Shown piece after piece: positions 44,139 to 51,740 of a DNA stretch of 64,000 nt. The position numbers and the translations under genes were made by a program. Location: assembly GCA_900315585.1 (NCBI GenBank), contig OMZP01000014.1, positions 1 to 64,000 on the forward strand. The letters are read 5' to 3'. Origin of the DNA: an uncultured Eubacteriales bacterium (GTDB taxonomy: Bacteria; Bacillota; Clostridia; Christensenellales; Aristaeellaceae). Every line of letters begins with the position of its first letter. Positions within the stretch are counted from its first letter, which is position 1. The notes below the pieces were generated by a model. That model was not told the DNA's origin. It did no database searches and was given only the letters and a program-made list of their open reading frames with translations.

Positions 44139-45875
44139 TTACGATTCCCGGATGTCCAGCGTCAGGTTGTTCAGGTTCATGGAGTAGGTGTAGCGGGCCT
44201 CGTCCGCCATGCGCATGACCAGCTTGATGCCCAGGCCCTGCTCCGCCTCCCCGGGCACGTAGGCCACCGGGTCAAAGGCCTTGCAGTCGTCCCGGAAGCG
44301 CAGCGTCCAGTGGCCCGCCTTGGTTTGCAGGCGGACGAGCAGGTGGTTGTCCTTGCCCTTGCCGAAGCCGTGGGTGACGATGTTGTTGCCCATCTCCTCG
44401 ATGCACAGCGCCAGGTGGTTGGCCAGGCGCGGGTCGTTGCCGTGGGCCTTGCAGAAGGCCTCGGCCCGGCGGGAGAACGCCATCACGTCGTCTTTGGTGC
44501 GGATGTCCGCCTCCAGCAGATCCTCGCTGGGCACGCCGAAGCTGTTGCGCAGCAGCAGCACCTTCTCCGGCTGCGCCGTGACCCTCCCGGCCTTCATCCA
44601 GACGTAGGCCAGGATCAGCAGACTGGTGAGCAGCTCACCGGCAAAGAACAGGAACCAGGCGCCGTCCACGCCCGCCACCCGGCTGAGCACGAAGGCCGCC
44701 AGCGTGGGCAGAATCGCGTTCTCCAGCACGGAGACGACCTCCATCTCCCCCACGCGGCCAGCGCCCTGCCAGAGGTTTTTCAATGTGTTGTTCAGGCAGC
44801 AGGGGATCAGGCCCACGGCGAACAGGCGCAGGCCGTTGATGGCCATGGTCTGGGCCGGACCGGCGTTCGGGATGAACAGGCTGACGCAGGCGGGGGCAAA
44901 GACCATCAGAAGCCCCGCGACCACCACGCCCAGCGCCGCCGCGTAGCGCAGCATCATGCCCAGCAGCTGCTTGAGGCCGGTGCCGTCCTCCTCGTTGTAG
45001 AGGATGCCCGACAGGGTGAGCGCCACGCCGCCGGAGCCGGTGGAGATGGCGTTGGAGGCGTTGATCAGCGTGTTGATGACGGCGTAGGCCGCCACGGCCA
45101 TCTTGCCGCCCACGGGCAGCAGCATCTTGTTCACGGCGAAGATCAGCACCACGGAGGAGGCCATGGCCACCACCGTGGGCACGCCGCCCGCCACCAGCTC
45201 GCGGATCTTGTCCCAGCGGACCAGCTTGCCGGAGAACTTGAACACGCACTTCTTCGACAGGAAGTAGGCGCCGCCGATGACCATGGCCACGTAGTAGCTC
45301 AGGGAGGAGGCCAGGCCCATGCCGAACATGCCGCCCTTGAACACCAGCACGTTCAGAAGGTCCAGGCCCACGTCCGCCACCGTCATGCCCAGCACCGCCA
45401 CGATCAGCAGGTTGCTCTGGCCGGCCATTTGCAGGAAGGGCACCAGGATCAGCGCCGCCATGGAGGCGGGCGCGCCGATGGTGAAGCCCAGCATGTAGGT
45501 ACTGGTCTCCTTGACCATGGCCGGGTCTTCCGCGCCCATGAGCCGCGCGATGGGCACGCGGAAGATGAACACCAGAACCATGAACACCGCCGAGAAGATC
45601 CCCGCCACCGCGATGGCGGAGGAATAGCCGGCGTTGGTCTCCTCCTGGAGGCCGCGGCCCAGGGAACGGCTGCAGGCCACCTGCACGCCCGCGCAGAGCA
45701 TGCTGCCGATGGCGCCGATCACCATCAGCACCGGGTTGGCCAAGCCGTAGGCAGTCAGGGCGTCCTCGCCCAGGAAGCGCCCGATCATGATGTTGTCGAT
45801 GAGCAGGCACAGGGAAACGGTCATCGCGGAGAGGATCTGGGCCAGCAGCATCTGGCGCACAAGCTTCTTGATCAT
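44139..45875 (-). CDS. MATE-family transporter fused to a C-terminal RsbW-like ATP-binding domain
   Basis: Residues 1-435 form a 12-helix MATE transporter (start MIKKLVRQMLLAQILSAMTV; IMIGRFLGEDALTAYGLANP). After helix 12 the protein continues for about 140 soluble residues. These carry an N box (CIEEMGNNIVTHGF) and a G box (FDPVAYVPGEAEQGLGIKLV) like the anti-sigma/GHKL kinases RsbW and SpoIIAB. No sigma factor or anti-anti-sigma gene is adjacent. The domain may sense nucleotide or phosphorylate a partner to control transport. GTAGGAG lies ten bases upstream of the ATG. Confidence 0.9.
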   Translation of the reverse strand: MIKKLVRQMLLAQILSAMTVSLCLLIDNIMIGRFLGEDALTAYGLANPVLMVIGAIGSMLCAGVQVACSRSLGRGLQEETNAGYSSAIAVAGIFSAVFMVLVFIFRVPIARLMGAEDPAMVKETSTYMLGFTIGAPASMAALILVPFLQMAGQSNLLIVAVLGMTVADVGLDLLNVLVFKGGMFGMGLASSLSYYVAMVIGGAYFLSKKCVFKFSGKLVRWDKIRELVAGGVPTVVAMASSVVLIFAVNKMLLPVGGKMAVAAYAVINTLINASNAISTGSGGVALTLSGILYNEEDGTGLKQLLGMMLRYAAALGVVVAGLLMVFAPACVSLFIPNAGPAQTMAINGLRLFAVGLIPCCLNNTLKNLWQGAGRVGEMEVVSVLENAILPTLAAFVLSRVAGVDGAWFLFFAGELLTSLLILAYVWMKAGRVTAQPEKVLLLRNSFGVPSEDLLEADIRTKDDVMAFSRRAEAFCKAHGNDPRLANHLALCIEEMGNNIVTHGFGKGKDNHLLVRLQTKAGHWTLRFRDDCKAFDPVAYVPGEAEQGLGIKLVMRMADEARYTYSMNLNNLTLDIRES

Positions 45876-45923
45876 CGGTCGCTAACTCCTACCTTCGTAT
45901 ATTATCCGTATGACTTTCGTGAA

Positions 45924-46796
45924 TCACCGGGGCTCCACCCGCTCCATGATCAGCGTGAACCCGCCCGCGTCCCCCGCCTTCAGCTCCAGGCGCAGGGAAT
46001 CGTCGGAGAGCAGCGTGGCGGTGACGCCGTCGAACATGCCGCCCTCGTCGTCCGCGCCGGTGAAGCGCAGGCCGCCGTCCACGTATTCCGCCTGGGCCGA
46101 GAGCCCGGTGAACACATAGCCGGTGACGGTGATGGTGCTGTCCTCGATGGTGGCGGTGATCTCCTGGCCGAACAGGGCGATGTCGTAGAACGCGCCGTCC
46201 ACGCCGATGCGATAGGTGCGCCAGTCCCCGGCGAAGGCCTCCAGCTCGGCGGGAATGGCCTCGGCGGGCTCGAAGGCCTCCGCCGCCAGCCGCTCCCGGC
46301 CCAGCACCATGCTGCCGCCATCGATGTCGGTGGCGAGGGTATCCGCCTCCTCGTCGTAGGTGAACTCCCGGGTGGTGTTCTCGATGGTCACGACGATGCG
46401 CTCATTCTGCACGTCCCAGACGCCCTCGCCGCCCTTTCGGGTCTCGCCGTAGTCCGCGGCGGCCGCGCCCTCGTCCAGGAGGGACAGGGTCATCTCGGTG
46501 CCGAACAGCTCCGGGTCATAGGCCGCGCCATCCATCACGAAGGCGTTCAGGTACCAGTCGCCCGTCACCTGGGCGATCAGCGCCTGCCGGGCCACCTCCA
46601 CCGGGTCCGGGGTGGGCTCCGGCGTGGGCTCCGGGGTCGGCGTGGGCGAAGGCGTGGGCTCCGGGGTGATGAACGCCTCGCTCAGCGGCGGCAGGTAGAC
46701 GCCCCTGGGCTCCGGGGTCGGCTCCGGGACTTCCTCCGCCATCGCCGCCGCGCCCAGCAGCGCCAGCGCCAGCAGTACGGCAAACAGCTTCTTCAT
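45924..46796 (-). CDS. Secreted protein with Pro-rich linker and two lipocalin-like domains
   Basis: The 290-residue protein has a signal peptide (MKKLFAVLLALALLGAAAMA) and a proline-threonine-glutamate linker (TPEPTPSPTPTPEPTPEP). Two beta-rich domains of about 90 residues follow, each starting with GDW and containing DGAxYD...LFG...T-type strands, so an internal duplication is visible. I chose the ATG at 46796 because GAGGAGG lies eight bases upstream. It shares its fold with the neighbouring gene at 46.9-47.7 kb. The ligand is unknown. Confidence 0.85.
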   Translation of the reverse strand: MKKLFAVLLALALLGAAAMAEEVPEPTPEPRGVYLPPLSEAFITPEPTPSPTPTPEPTPEPTPDPVEVARQALIAQVTGDWYLNAFVMDGAAYDPELFGTEMTLSLLDEGAAAADYGETRKGGEGVWDVQNERIVVTIENTTREFTYDEEADTLATDIDGGSMVLGRERLAAEAFEPAEAIPAELEAFAGDWRTYRIGVDGAFYDIALFGQEITATIEDSTITVTGYVFTGLSAQAEYVDGGLRFTGADDEGGMFDGVTATLLSDDSLRLELKAGDAGGFTLIMERVEPR

Positions 46797-46842
46797 CGTC
46801 ATATCCTCCTCGATTGAGGCTATCGCATAATAATCCACATAT

Positions 46843-46871
46843 ATTTAATCAGATTTCACGGCCATAGTCAA
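46843..46871 (-). promoter_or_regulatory. Sigma-A promoter before the lipocalin-like gene
   Basis: The minus strand reads TTGACT, 17 bases, TTAAAT. It lies between the upstream terminator and the ribosome binding site. The -10 element is only a partial match. Confidence 0.5.
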
Positions 46872-46883
46872 GGCCCTGGGCAC

Positions 46884-46920
46884 AAAAAAACCGCCCGGAC
46901 GCGAAGTCCGAGCGGTTTTT
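46884..46920 (-). terminator. Strong hairpin terminator, symmetrical on both strands
   Basis: ACCGC and GGAC pair with GTCC and GCGGT around a short GCGAA-type loop. A T-run follows the stem on the minus strand and another follows on the plus strand. The stop codon of the second lipocalin-like gene overlaps its edge. Confidence 0.88.
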
Positions 46921-47731
46921 ATACTAAATTCCTTCTAAAACATGTACAAATGCGGAGTGGATTTTTCGTTCTGGCAAAGCTGAGCGGAGGGAGGCGATGC
47001 AGCGCATCGTTGACGGCCTCCTCGGCGGCCTCGGCGGGAACCATATAGAAGGCGAACGCGCCCGTCTCGCCGGCATCCAGGTTCAGCTCCAGCATGCCGT
47101 CCTCAAGCAGCGTGGCCTGGACAGCCATCGCCATGCCGCTATCCTCGTCGGCAGCGGAGACGCTCAGCGCGCCGTCGGCATACTCCAGCGGGATGGAGGT
47201 GTTGGAGAACAGGAAGCCGTCCAGCGTGATGGTGGTATCCTCAAAGGTCGCGGTGATATCCGCGCCCAGCAGGGACACAGGATAGTACTGGCCCTCCAGG
47301 CCGATCTTTTCAGCCTTCCAGGTGCCCGCGAAATCCTCCACGGCGGCCTCAACGGCGGCGGCAGGTGCAAACACTTCCGCTTCAGGGGCTTCCTGGCTGA
47401 ACACCATGGTCATACTGTCGTCGCCCATCGTAAGATTGCCGTCCGCATAGGTCATGACGGTGTCATCGGCGCCTTCCTCCTGGATGGTCAGGGTCTCGCC
47501 GTCGAAGGTCCAGGTGCCCTCGGAAGGATCGCCAGCCCCATTCATGGTGGCGGTTCCGTCCTCGTTGAGCGTCATGGTGATTTCAATGCCCATCTCGGCA
47601 GGGTTGATGGACTGGTCTCCCTGGATCATCTCGACCGCGTACCAGGTGCCGGTCACGTCGGCCGCCTCGGCCATGGCCATCGCGCCCAGCAGCATCGCCA
47701 GGGCCAGCAGCATCGCAAAGATCTTCTTCAT
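46919..47731 (-). CDS. Secreted protein with two lipocalin-like domains; C-terminus replaced by a repeat
   Basis: The 270-residue protein has a signal peptide (MKKIFAMLLALAMLLGAMAM) and two beta-rich domains (GTWYAVEMIQGDQSINPAEM and GTWKAEKIGLEGQYYPVSLL). It is a paralogue of the next gene. The last 30 residues (from about VNDALHRLPPLSFARTKNPL on) do not look like the domain and are encoded by the half-copy of the 3.2-kb palindromic element. The stop codon falls in the terminator stem. The natural end was probably near MVPAEAAEEA. It has its own promoter at 47.79 kb but a weak ribosome binding site. Confidence 0.85.
   Translation of the reverse strand: MKKIFAMLLALAMLLGAMAMAEAADVTGTWYAVEMIQGDQSINPAEMGIEITMTLNEDGTATMNGAGDPSEGTWTFDGETLTIQEEGADDTVMTYADGNLTMGDDSMTMVFSQEAPEAEVFAPAAAVEAAVEDFAGTWKAEKIGLEGQYYPVSLLGADITATFEDTTITLDGFLFSNTSIPLEYADGALSVSAADEDSGMAMAVQATLLEDGMLELNLDAGETGAFAFYMVPAEAAEEAVNDALHRLPPLSFARTKNPLRICTCFRRNLV
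46921..46990. repeat. Half-copy of the palindromic element seen at 3.2 kb
   Basis: The plus strand begins ATACTAAATTCCTTCTAAAA and contains GAGTGGATTTTTCGTT followed by CTGGCAAAGC. The element at 3232-3400 has ATACTATCCTCAATCTGAAT and the same 16-base core. Only one arm is present here. It covers the last codons of the lipocalin-like gene. Confidence 0.65.
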
Positions 47732-47785
47732 CGCATTTATCAAACGGCCCGCGCCGTTCAATCCGAAACAATTTCACATGCTACC

Positions 47786-47813
47786 ATTATAACACAATTC
47801 CATAATTTGTCCA
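47786..47813 (-). promoter_or_regulatory. Sigma-A promoter of the second lipocalin-like gene
   Basis: The minus strand reads TGGACA, 16 bases, TATAAT, with TGTG just before the -10. It lies about 10 bases after the recG stop and about 50 bases before the gene. Confidence 0.68.
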
Positions 47814-47823
47814 GACATTTTAT

Positions 47824-49824
47824 TTAATTGATCGCCACATCCCGCAGCTTGTCCGCGAAACGCTCCTTCGCCAGGGCGATCACGGCCCGGGCATCGGGCG
47901 ATTCGGGGTCGGCCATCAGGAAGGCGGCCTCGTCGTGAGAGAGCTTCAACAGCTCCGTGTTCCCCGCCAGCGCGCCGATGCCCGCCGTGAGGGTGCCGGA
48001 CTGGCGGGTGCCGAACAGCTCGCCCGGGCCCCGCAGCTCCATGTCCTTCTGGGCGATCAGGAAGCCGTCGGTGGTGGAGGTGAGGAACCTGAGTCGCGCC
48101 GTGGGCTCGGACATCAGAAAGCACCAACTCGCCTCGCTGCCCCGGCCCACCCGGCCCCGCAGCTGGTGCAGCTGGGCCAGGCCGAATCGCTCGGCGTTTT
48201 CGATCACCATCACCGTGGCGTTGGGCACGTTCACGCCCACCTCGATCACCGTGGTGGACACCAGGATGTCCGCCTGGCCGGTGCGGAATCGCTCCAGGGC
48301 CGCGTCCTTGTCGGCGGCCTTCATGCGCCCGTGGACCAGCTCGATGTTCAGCTCCGGCAGGCGGTTCGTGCGCAGGTCCTCGAAGACGACCTCGGCGGGC
48401 AGCGCCTCCACCGCCTCCGATTCCTCCACCAGCGGGCAGACGAAGTAGGCCTGGCGGCCCTTCGCCACCTCCTTCCTCAGGAAGTCGTACAGGCCGGGGC
48501 GCTTGCTCTCCGGCACGATGCGGGTGGCCACCGGGGTGCGCCCCGGGGGCAGCTCGTCCACGATGGAGATGTCCAGATCGCCGTAGAGGATCAGCGACAG
48601 CGTGCGCGGGATGGGCGTGGCCGACATGACCAGCACGTTGGGCGCGTCGCCCTTCTCGCTGAGGGACGTGCGCTGGCGAACGCCGAAGCGGTGCTGCTCG
48701 TCGGTGACCACCAGGCCGAGGTGCTTGTATGCCACGCCCTCGGTGATCAGCGCGTGGGTGCCGATGGCCACGTCCCACTCGCCGCTGGCAATGGCCTCGT
48801 GGGCCAGCCGGTGCTGCTTTTGCGTCAGGCTGCCCACCAGCAGGCCCACCTTCATGCCCAGGGGCTCCAGCAGCTTCTGCGCGGCCTCGTAGTGCTGGCG
48901 GGCCAGCACCTCCGTGGGGGCCATCAGCGCGGACTGCCAGCCCCCGGCGTGGGCCAGGGCGATGGCGGCGAAGGCGATGGCCGTCTTGCCGCTGCCCACG
49001 TCCCCCTGCACCATGCGGGCCATGGCCTTTTCCGAGCGCAGATCCGCCGCCACCTCGTCCAGCACCCGCCGCTGGGCGTTCGTGGGCGAAAAGGGCAGGC
49101 AGCCCCAGAAGGCTTCGATTTCGCCGTCGTCAAAGTCGATCTTCACGCCCCGCTTGCCCGTGCTCCGGAACAGCCGAAGGGCGATCTGGTACAGCAGCAG
49201 CTCCTCGAAGGCGATGCGCCTGCGGGCCGCCTCCAGAGCCTCCCGGCTGTCCGGGAAGTGGGCGTTGCGCATGGCGAAGTTGCGCTCGCACAGGCCGTAG
49301 CGGCGGCGCAGCGCCTCCGGCAGCTCGTCCGGCCACTGGCCCTCGCACAGCTTCAGCGCCGCCTCCACGCTCTGGCGCAGGGCCTTGGCGGGGATGCCGG
49401 CGATGTTGCGATAGACGGGGATCAGGCCCTGGCCCTGCTCGATGGCGGGGCTGACGAGGGTGACATAGCCCTGCTTGTGCTCGGCCTTGCCGTAGAGCAG
49501 CAGCTCCCGCCCCGGCTGCATCTGGTTTTTCAACCAGGGCTGGTTGTACCAGATCACGGGCACGGTGTCGGTGCCGTCGGTGACATACAGCTTGGTGATC
49601 ACCAGCCGCTTGACCCGCCGCTGGGACGCCTCCCCCGCCACCTTCACCTTCACGCAGGCGATGTCGCCGGGTTTCAGCTCCGACAGGGGCACGGTCTGGG
49701 TCAGGTCCCGGTATTCCTTCGGCAGGAACATCACCAGCTCCCGCACGGTGGTGATCCCCGCCGCCTCGAAGGCCTTCAGCCGCGCCGGTCCGATGCCCTT
49801 GATCCGGGAAAGTGAAATGTCCAT
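47824..49824 (-). CDS. recG: ATP-dependent DNA helicase RecG
   Basis: The 666-residue protein starts MDISLSRIKGIGPARLKAFE. The wedge/OB region is followed by helicase motifs: VQGDVGSGKTAIAF (Walker A), TDEQHRFGVRQR (DEQH box), VMSATPIPRTL, and the late motifs TTVIEVGVNVPNA and QLHQLRGRVGRG. RecG remodels stalled forks and branched DNA. The length is normal. It follows the GNAT gene by seven bases, and yloU-yloV lie upstream, a conserved Firmicute neighbourhood. Confidence 0.97.
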   Translation of the reverse strand: MDISLSRIKGIGPARLKAFEAAGITTVRELVMFLPKEYRDLTQTVPLSELKPGDIACVKVKVAGEASQRRVKRLVITKLYVTDGTDTVPVIWYNQPWLKNQMQPGRELLLYGKAEHKQGYVTLVSPAIEQGQGLIPVYRNIAGIPAKALRQSVEAALKLCEGQWPDELPEALRRRYGLCERNFAMRNAHFPDSREALEAARRRIAFEELLLYQIALRLFRSTGKRGVKIDFDDGEIEAFWGCLPFSPTNAQRRVLDEVAADLRSEKAMARMVQGDVGSGKTAIAFAAIALAHAGGWQSALMAPTEVLARQHYEAAQKLLEPLGMKVGLLVGSLTQKQHRLAHEAIASGEWDVAIGTHALITEGVAYKHLGLVVTDEQHRFGVRQRTSLSEKGDAPNVLVMSATPIPRTLSLILYGDLDISIVDELPPGRTPVATRIVPESKRPGLYDFLRKEVAKGRQAYFVCPLVEESEAVEALPAEVVFEDLRTNRLPELNIELVHGRMKAADKDAALERFRTGQADILVSTTVIEVGVNVPNATVMVIENAERFGLAQLHQLRGRVGRGSEASWCFLMSEPTARLRFLTSTTDGFLIAQKDMELRGPGELFGTRQSGTLTAGIGALAGNTELLKLSHDEAAFLMADPESPDARAVIALAKERFADKLRDVAIN

Positions 49825-49831
49825 GAGGCAG

Positions 49832-50281
49832 TTACAATTCCTTCTTCATATATCTGGGTTCATATTCCCCGTAGCCGTGCTTCGGGTAAAAGGCATAGGA
49901 TTCAAACCACTGGTCCCGGGGCTCGCCCAGATGGACGCGGGAGACGCGGATGCCCGCGGCGCGCATGGCGGCCTCGCAGGCGTCCAGCAGGGCGGCGCCG
50001 ATGCCCCGGCGCTTGAGCCCCGGCTTCACGAACAGCCGGTGGAGGAAGGCCTCGTCGGTGCCGGGAATGCGGTTGAAGCCGCCGCAGCCCACCACGCGAT
50101 CGCCTTCGTCCAGCGCCAGGAAGAAGCCGTCGCCCTGGTCGAGGTAATTCCCCTTCACGTCCAGCAGGTCCGCGTTCAGCCGGGGCACCCGCCCCAGCGC
50201 GTCCTTGGCAGACAGCACCACGAAGAGCATGTCGTCCCGGTATCGGTCGTCGTAAGGGATGATGCGGAAAAATGCGGGCAT
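49832..50281 (-). CDS. GNAT-family N-acetyltransferase
   Basis: The 149-residue protein has VVGCGGFNRIPG and LHRLFVKPGLKRRGIGAALL, the acetyl-CoA-binding R/QxxGxG/A loop reading RRGIGA. The start at 50281 has GGGAGG six bases upstream. The substrate is unknown. It lies seven bases before recG and is probably co-transcribed with it. Confidence 0.9.
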   Translation of the reverse strand: MPAFFRIIPYDDRYRDDMLFVVLSAKDALGRVPRLNADLLDVKGNYLDQGDGFFLALDEGDRVVGCGGFNRIPGTDEAFLHRLFVKPGLKRRGIGAALLDACEAAMRAAGIRVSRVHLGEPRDQWFESYAFYPKHGYGEYEPRYMKKEL

Positions 50282-50330
50282 GGTGGACCTCCCTAAAGTC
50301 AACCTTCATTGAAAAGCAGGGTTGGCGGCG

Positions 50331-50471
50331 CAACGGTTCGCTGTAGGGGAACGACCTCTTCCGTCTTGACGCTTCGCGTCAATCCACCTTCCCCTAAAGG
50401 GGAAGGCTTTTGGCACACGCGGCAGCAACCGTTTCCGGGTCTGGGCGGACGCCGCAACGGCGCCCCTACAG
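50331..50471. repeat. Composite intergenic palindromic repeat
   Basis: The outer arms pair: CAACGGTTCGCTGTAGGGG at 50331 and GCCGCAACGGCGCCCCTACA at 50451. Inside lie two hairpins, TTGACGC/GCGTCAA near 50366-50382 and CCTTCCCC-TAAA-GGGGAAGG at 50387-50406. The gene-free stretch 50282-50594 holds this unit and the 15-bp tandem repeat, with nothing coding. Confidence 0.65.
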
Positions 50472-50492
50472 ATTCGGCGCGGCAGCAGCTAT

Positions 50493-50580
50493 TCCTATTG
50501 CCTATTCCCTATTGCCTATTCCCTATTGCCTATTCCCTATTGCCTATTCCCTATTGCCTATTCCCTATTGCCTATTCCCT
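50493..50580. repeat. 15-bp tandem repeat, nearly six copies
   Basis: The unit CCTATTGCCTATTCC repeats head to tail without variation from about 50493 to 50580, followed by degenerate CTGCCTGCTCCC units. It lies directly after the stop of the Gfo/Idh gene. It has no spacers and is not a CRISPR array. Exact repetition predicts copy-number variation. Confidence 0.92.
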
Positions 50581-50594
50581 GCTGCCTGCTCCCT

Positions 50595-51589
50595 CTACTC
50601 CCCATCCGCCGGATACACGATCCCCTGCTCCCGGCGGGCGGCCTCGATGATGTCGGTGACGCGGCCCATGTCGGCCCAGGGGTAGTCCGGGCACTCGACG
50701 AGGCCCTTGCGCAGGCAGTCCTGCACGGCGCGGATCTCGAACTGGAAGCCGGTGGCCGGGTAGGCCGCCTCAAAGCTGCCCACGGTGCCGTCGTTCAGGA
50801 TCAGGGTGGCGGTGGTGGGATCCCAGAACTGGGGCCCGATGCGGATGCGCCCGGCCTCGCCGGAGATCTCCACGGTGGTGTCCGCGTCCTGGTTGAAGGC
50901 CCCGCCCAGGAAGGCATGCCGGCCCTCGCCGTAGTCCAGCAGCATGTGGAAGGCCTTGTCCACCTCGCCGTTGGAATCCATGGCGGTGAACATCTTCTCC
51001 GGCATCTGGGGGAACACCATGTCCGCCATGGCGATGGAATAGATGCCCACGTCCCGCAGCGCGCCGCCGGCGTGCTTGAGGCCCGCCTTCCACCACTGCC
51101 AGTCGTGGGGTCTGCGTGCATCTCGAAGAAGGCGCGGACCGTCACGGGGCGGCCGATGCGGCCGTCGGCGATCCAGTCCCGGGCCTGGCGCACCGCCGGG
51201 AAGCAGCGGGTCCACATGCCCTCCATGAGGAAAAGGCCCTTCTCCTTCGCCAGGGAAATGACCTCGTCCAGCTGGCGGCGGTTGTCCACCATGGGCTTCT
51301 CGCTGAGCACGTTCACCCCGGCGTTCAGCGCGGCCAGGATGGCGGCGTAGTGGCAGTCGTTGGGGGTGGCGATGTAGAGCACGTCGGGCCGGATCTCGGC
51401 GAGCATGGCGTTGAGGTCGGTGTAGACGGCCTCGCCGTCGTACTTCTCGACAAAGGCCCGGCCCCGGGCCTCGTCCCGGCTCACCACCGCGGCGAGCATG
51501 GCGTCGTGTACCTCGCCCAGGCCCTGGGCGAAGCGGTTGGCGATGTAGCCGGTGCCGACGACGGCCCAGCGGATGATTCCCTCGTACAT
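50595..51589 (-). pseudogene. Gfo/Idh/MocA-family oxidoreductase split by a one-base deletion
   Basis: The first frame starts at ATG 51589 (GGAGG seven bases upstream). It has the Rossmann loop VVGTGYIANRFAQGL and LSEKPMVDNRRQ, with the catalytic EKP motif, and runs to FFEMHAD. The protein continues in another frame from PHDWQWWKAGLKHAGGALRD to the C-terminal GIVYPADGE. The break is in a run of four C (minus strand, 51107-51110); five would restore one frame of about 331 residues. Both halves are well conserved, so a recent mutation or an assembly error is likely. The substrate is unknown. Confidence 0.88.
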
Positions 51590-51650
51590 AACATGACCTC
51601 CGTTCATCGCAGTATCAAAATGAAAAAAACGTTTCCCGGATGGAGCATCG

Positions 51651-51725
51651 AAAATGGAGAATGGAGAATGAACAGCGGCTGTCGAGCGGCATATCATTCT
51701 CCATTTTTCATTGTCCGTTTTCCAT
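51651..51725. repeat. Palindromic element with 7-bp-repeat arms
   Basis: The left arm AAAATGGAGAATGGAGAATG and right arm CATTCTCCATTTTTCATTG pair as an inverted repeat across a 22-base centre. Each arm is itself a short tandem repeat. It lies between the yloV-like gene and the Gfo/Idh gene. Confidence 0.75.
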
Positions 51726-51740
51726 TCGCGCCGTCGCGCG

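Noticed and set aside
43617..46817. A 1066-codon plus-strand frame over the MATE and lipocalin-like genes
   Set aside because: It spans several real minus-strand genes and a spacer. Its Q/H/D-rich content is typical of antisense frames in high-GC DNA.
50493..50580. Possible CRISPR array
   Set aside because: The repeats are 15 bp and contiguous with no unique spacers, and no cas gene is present.
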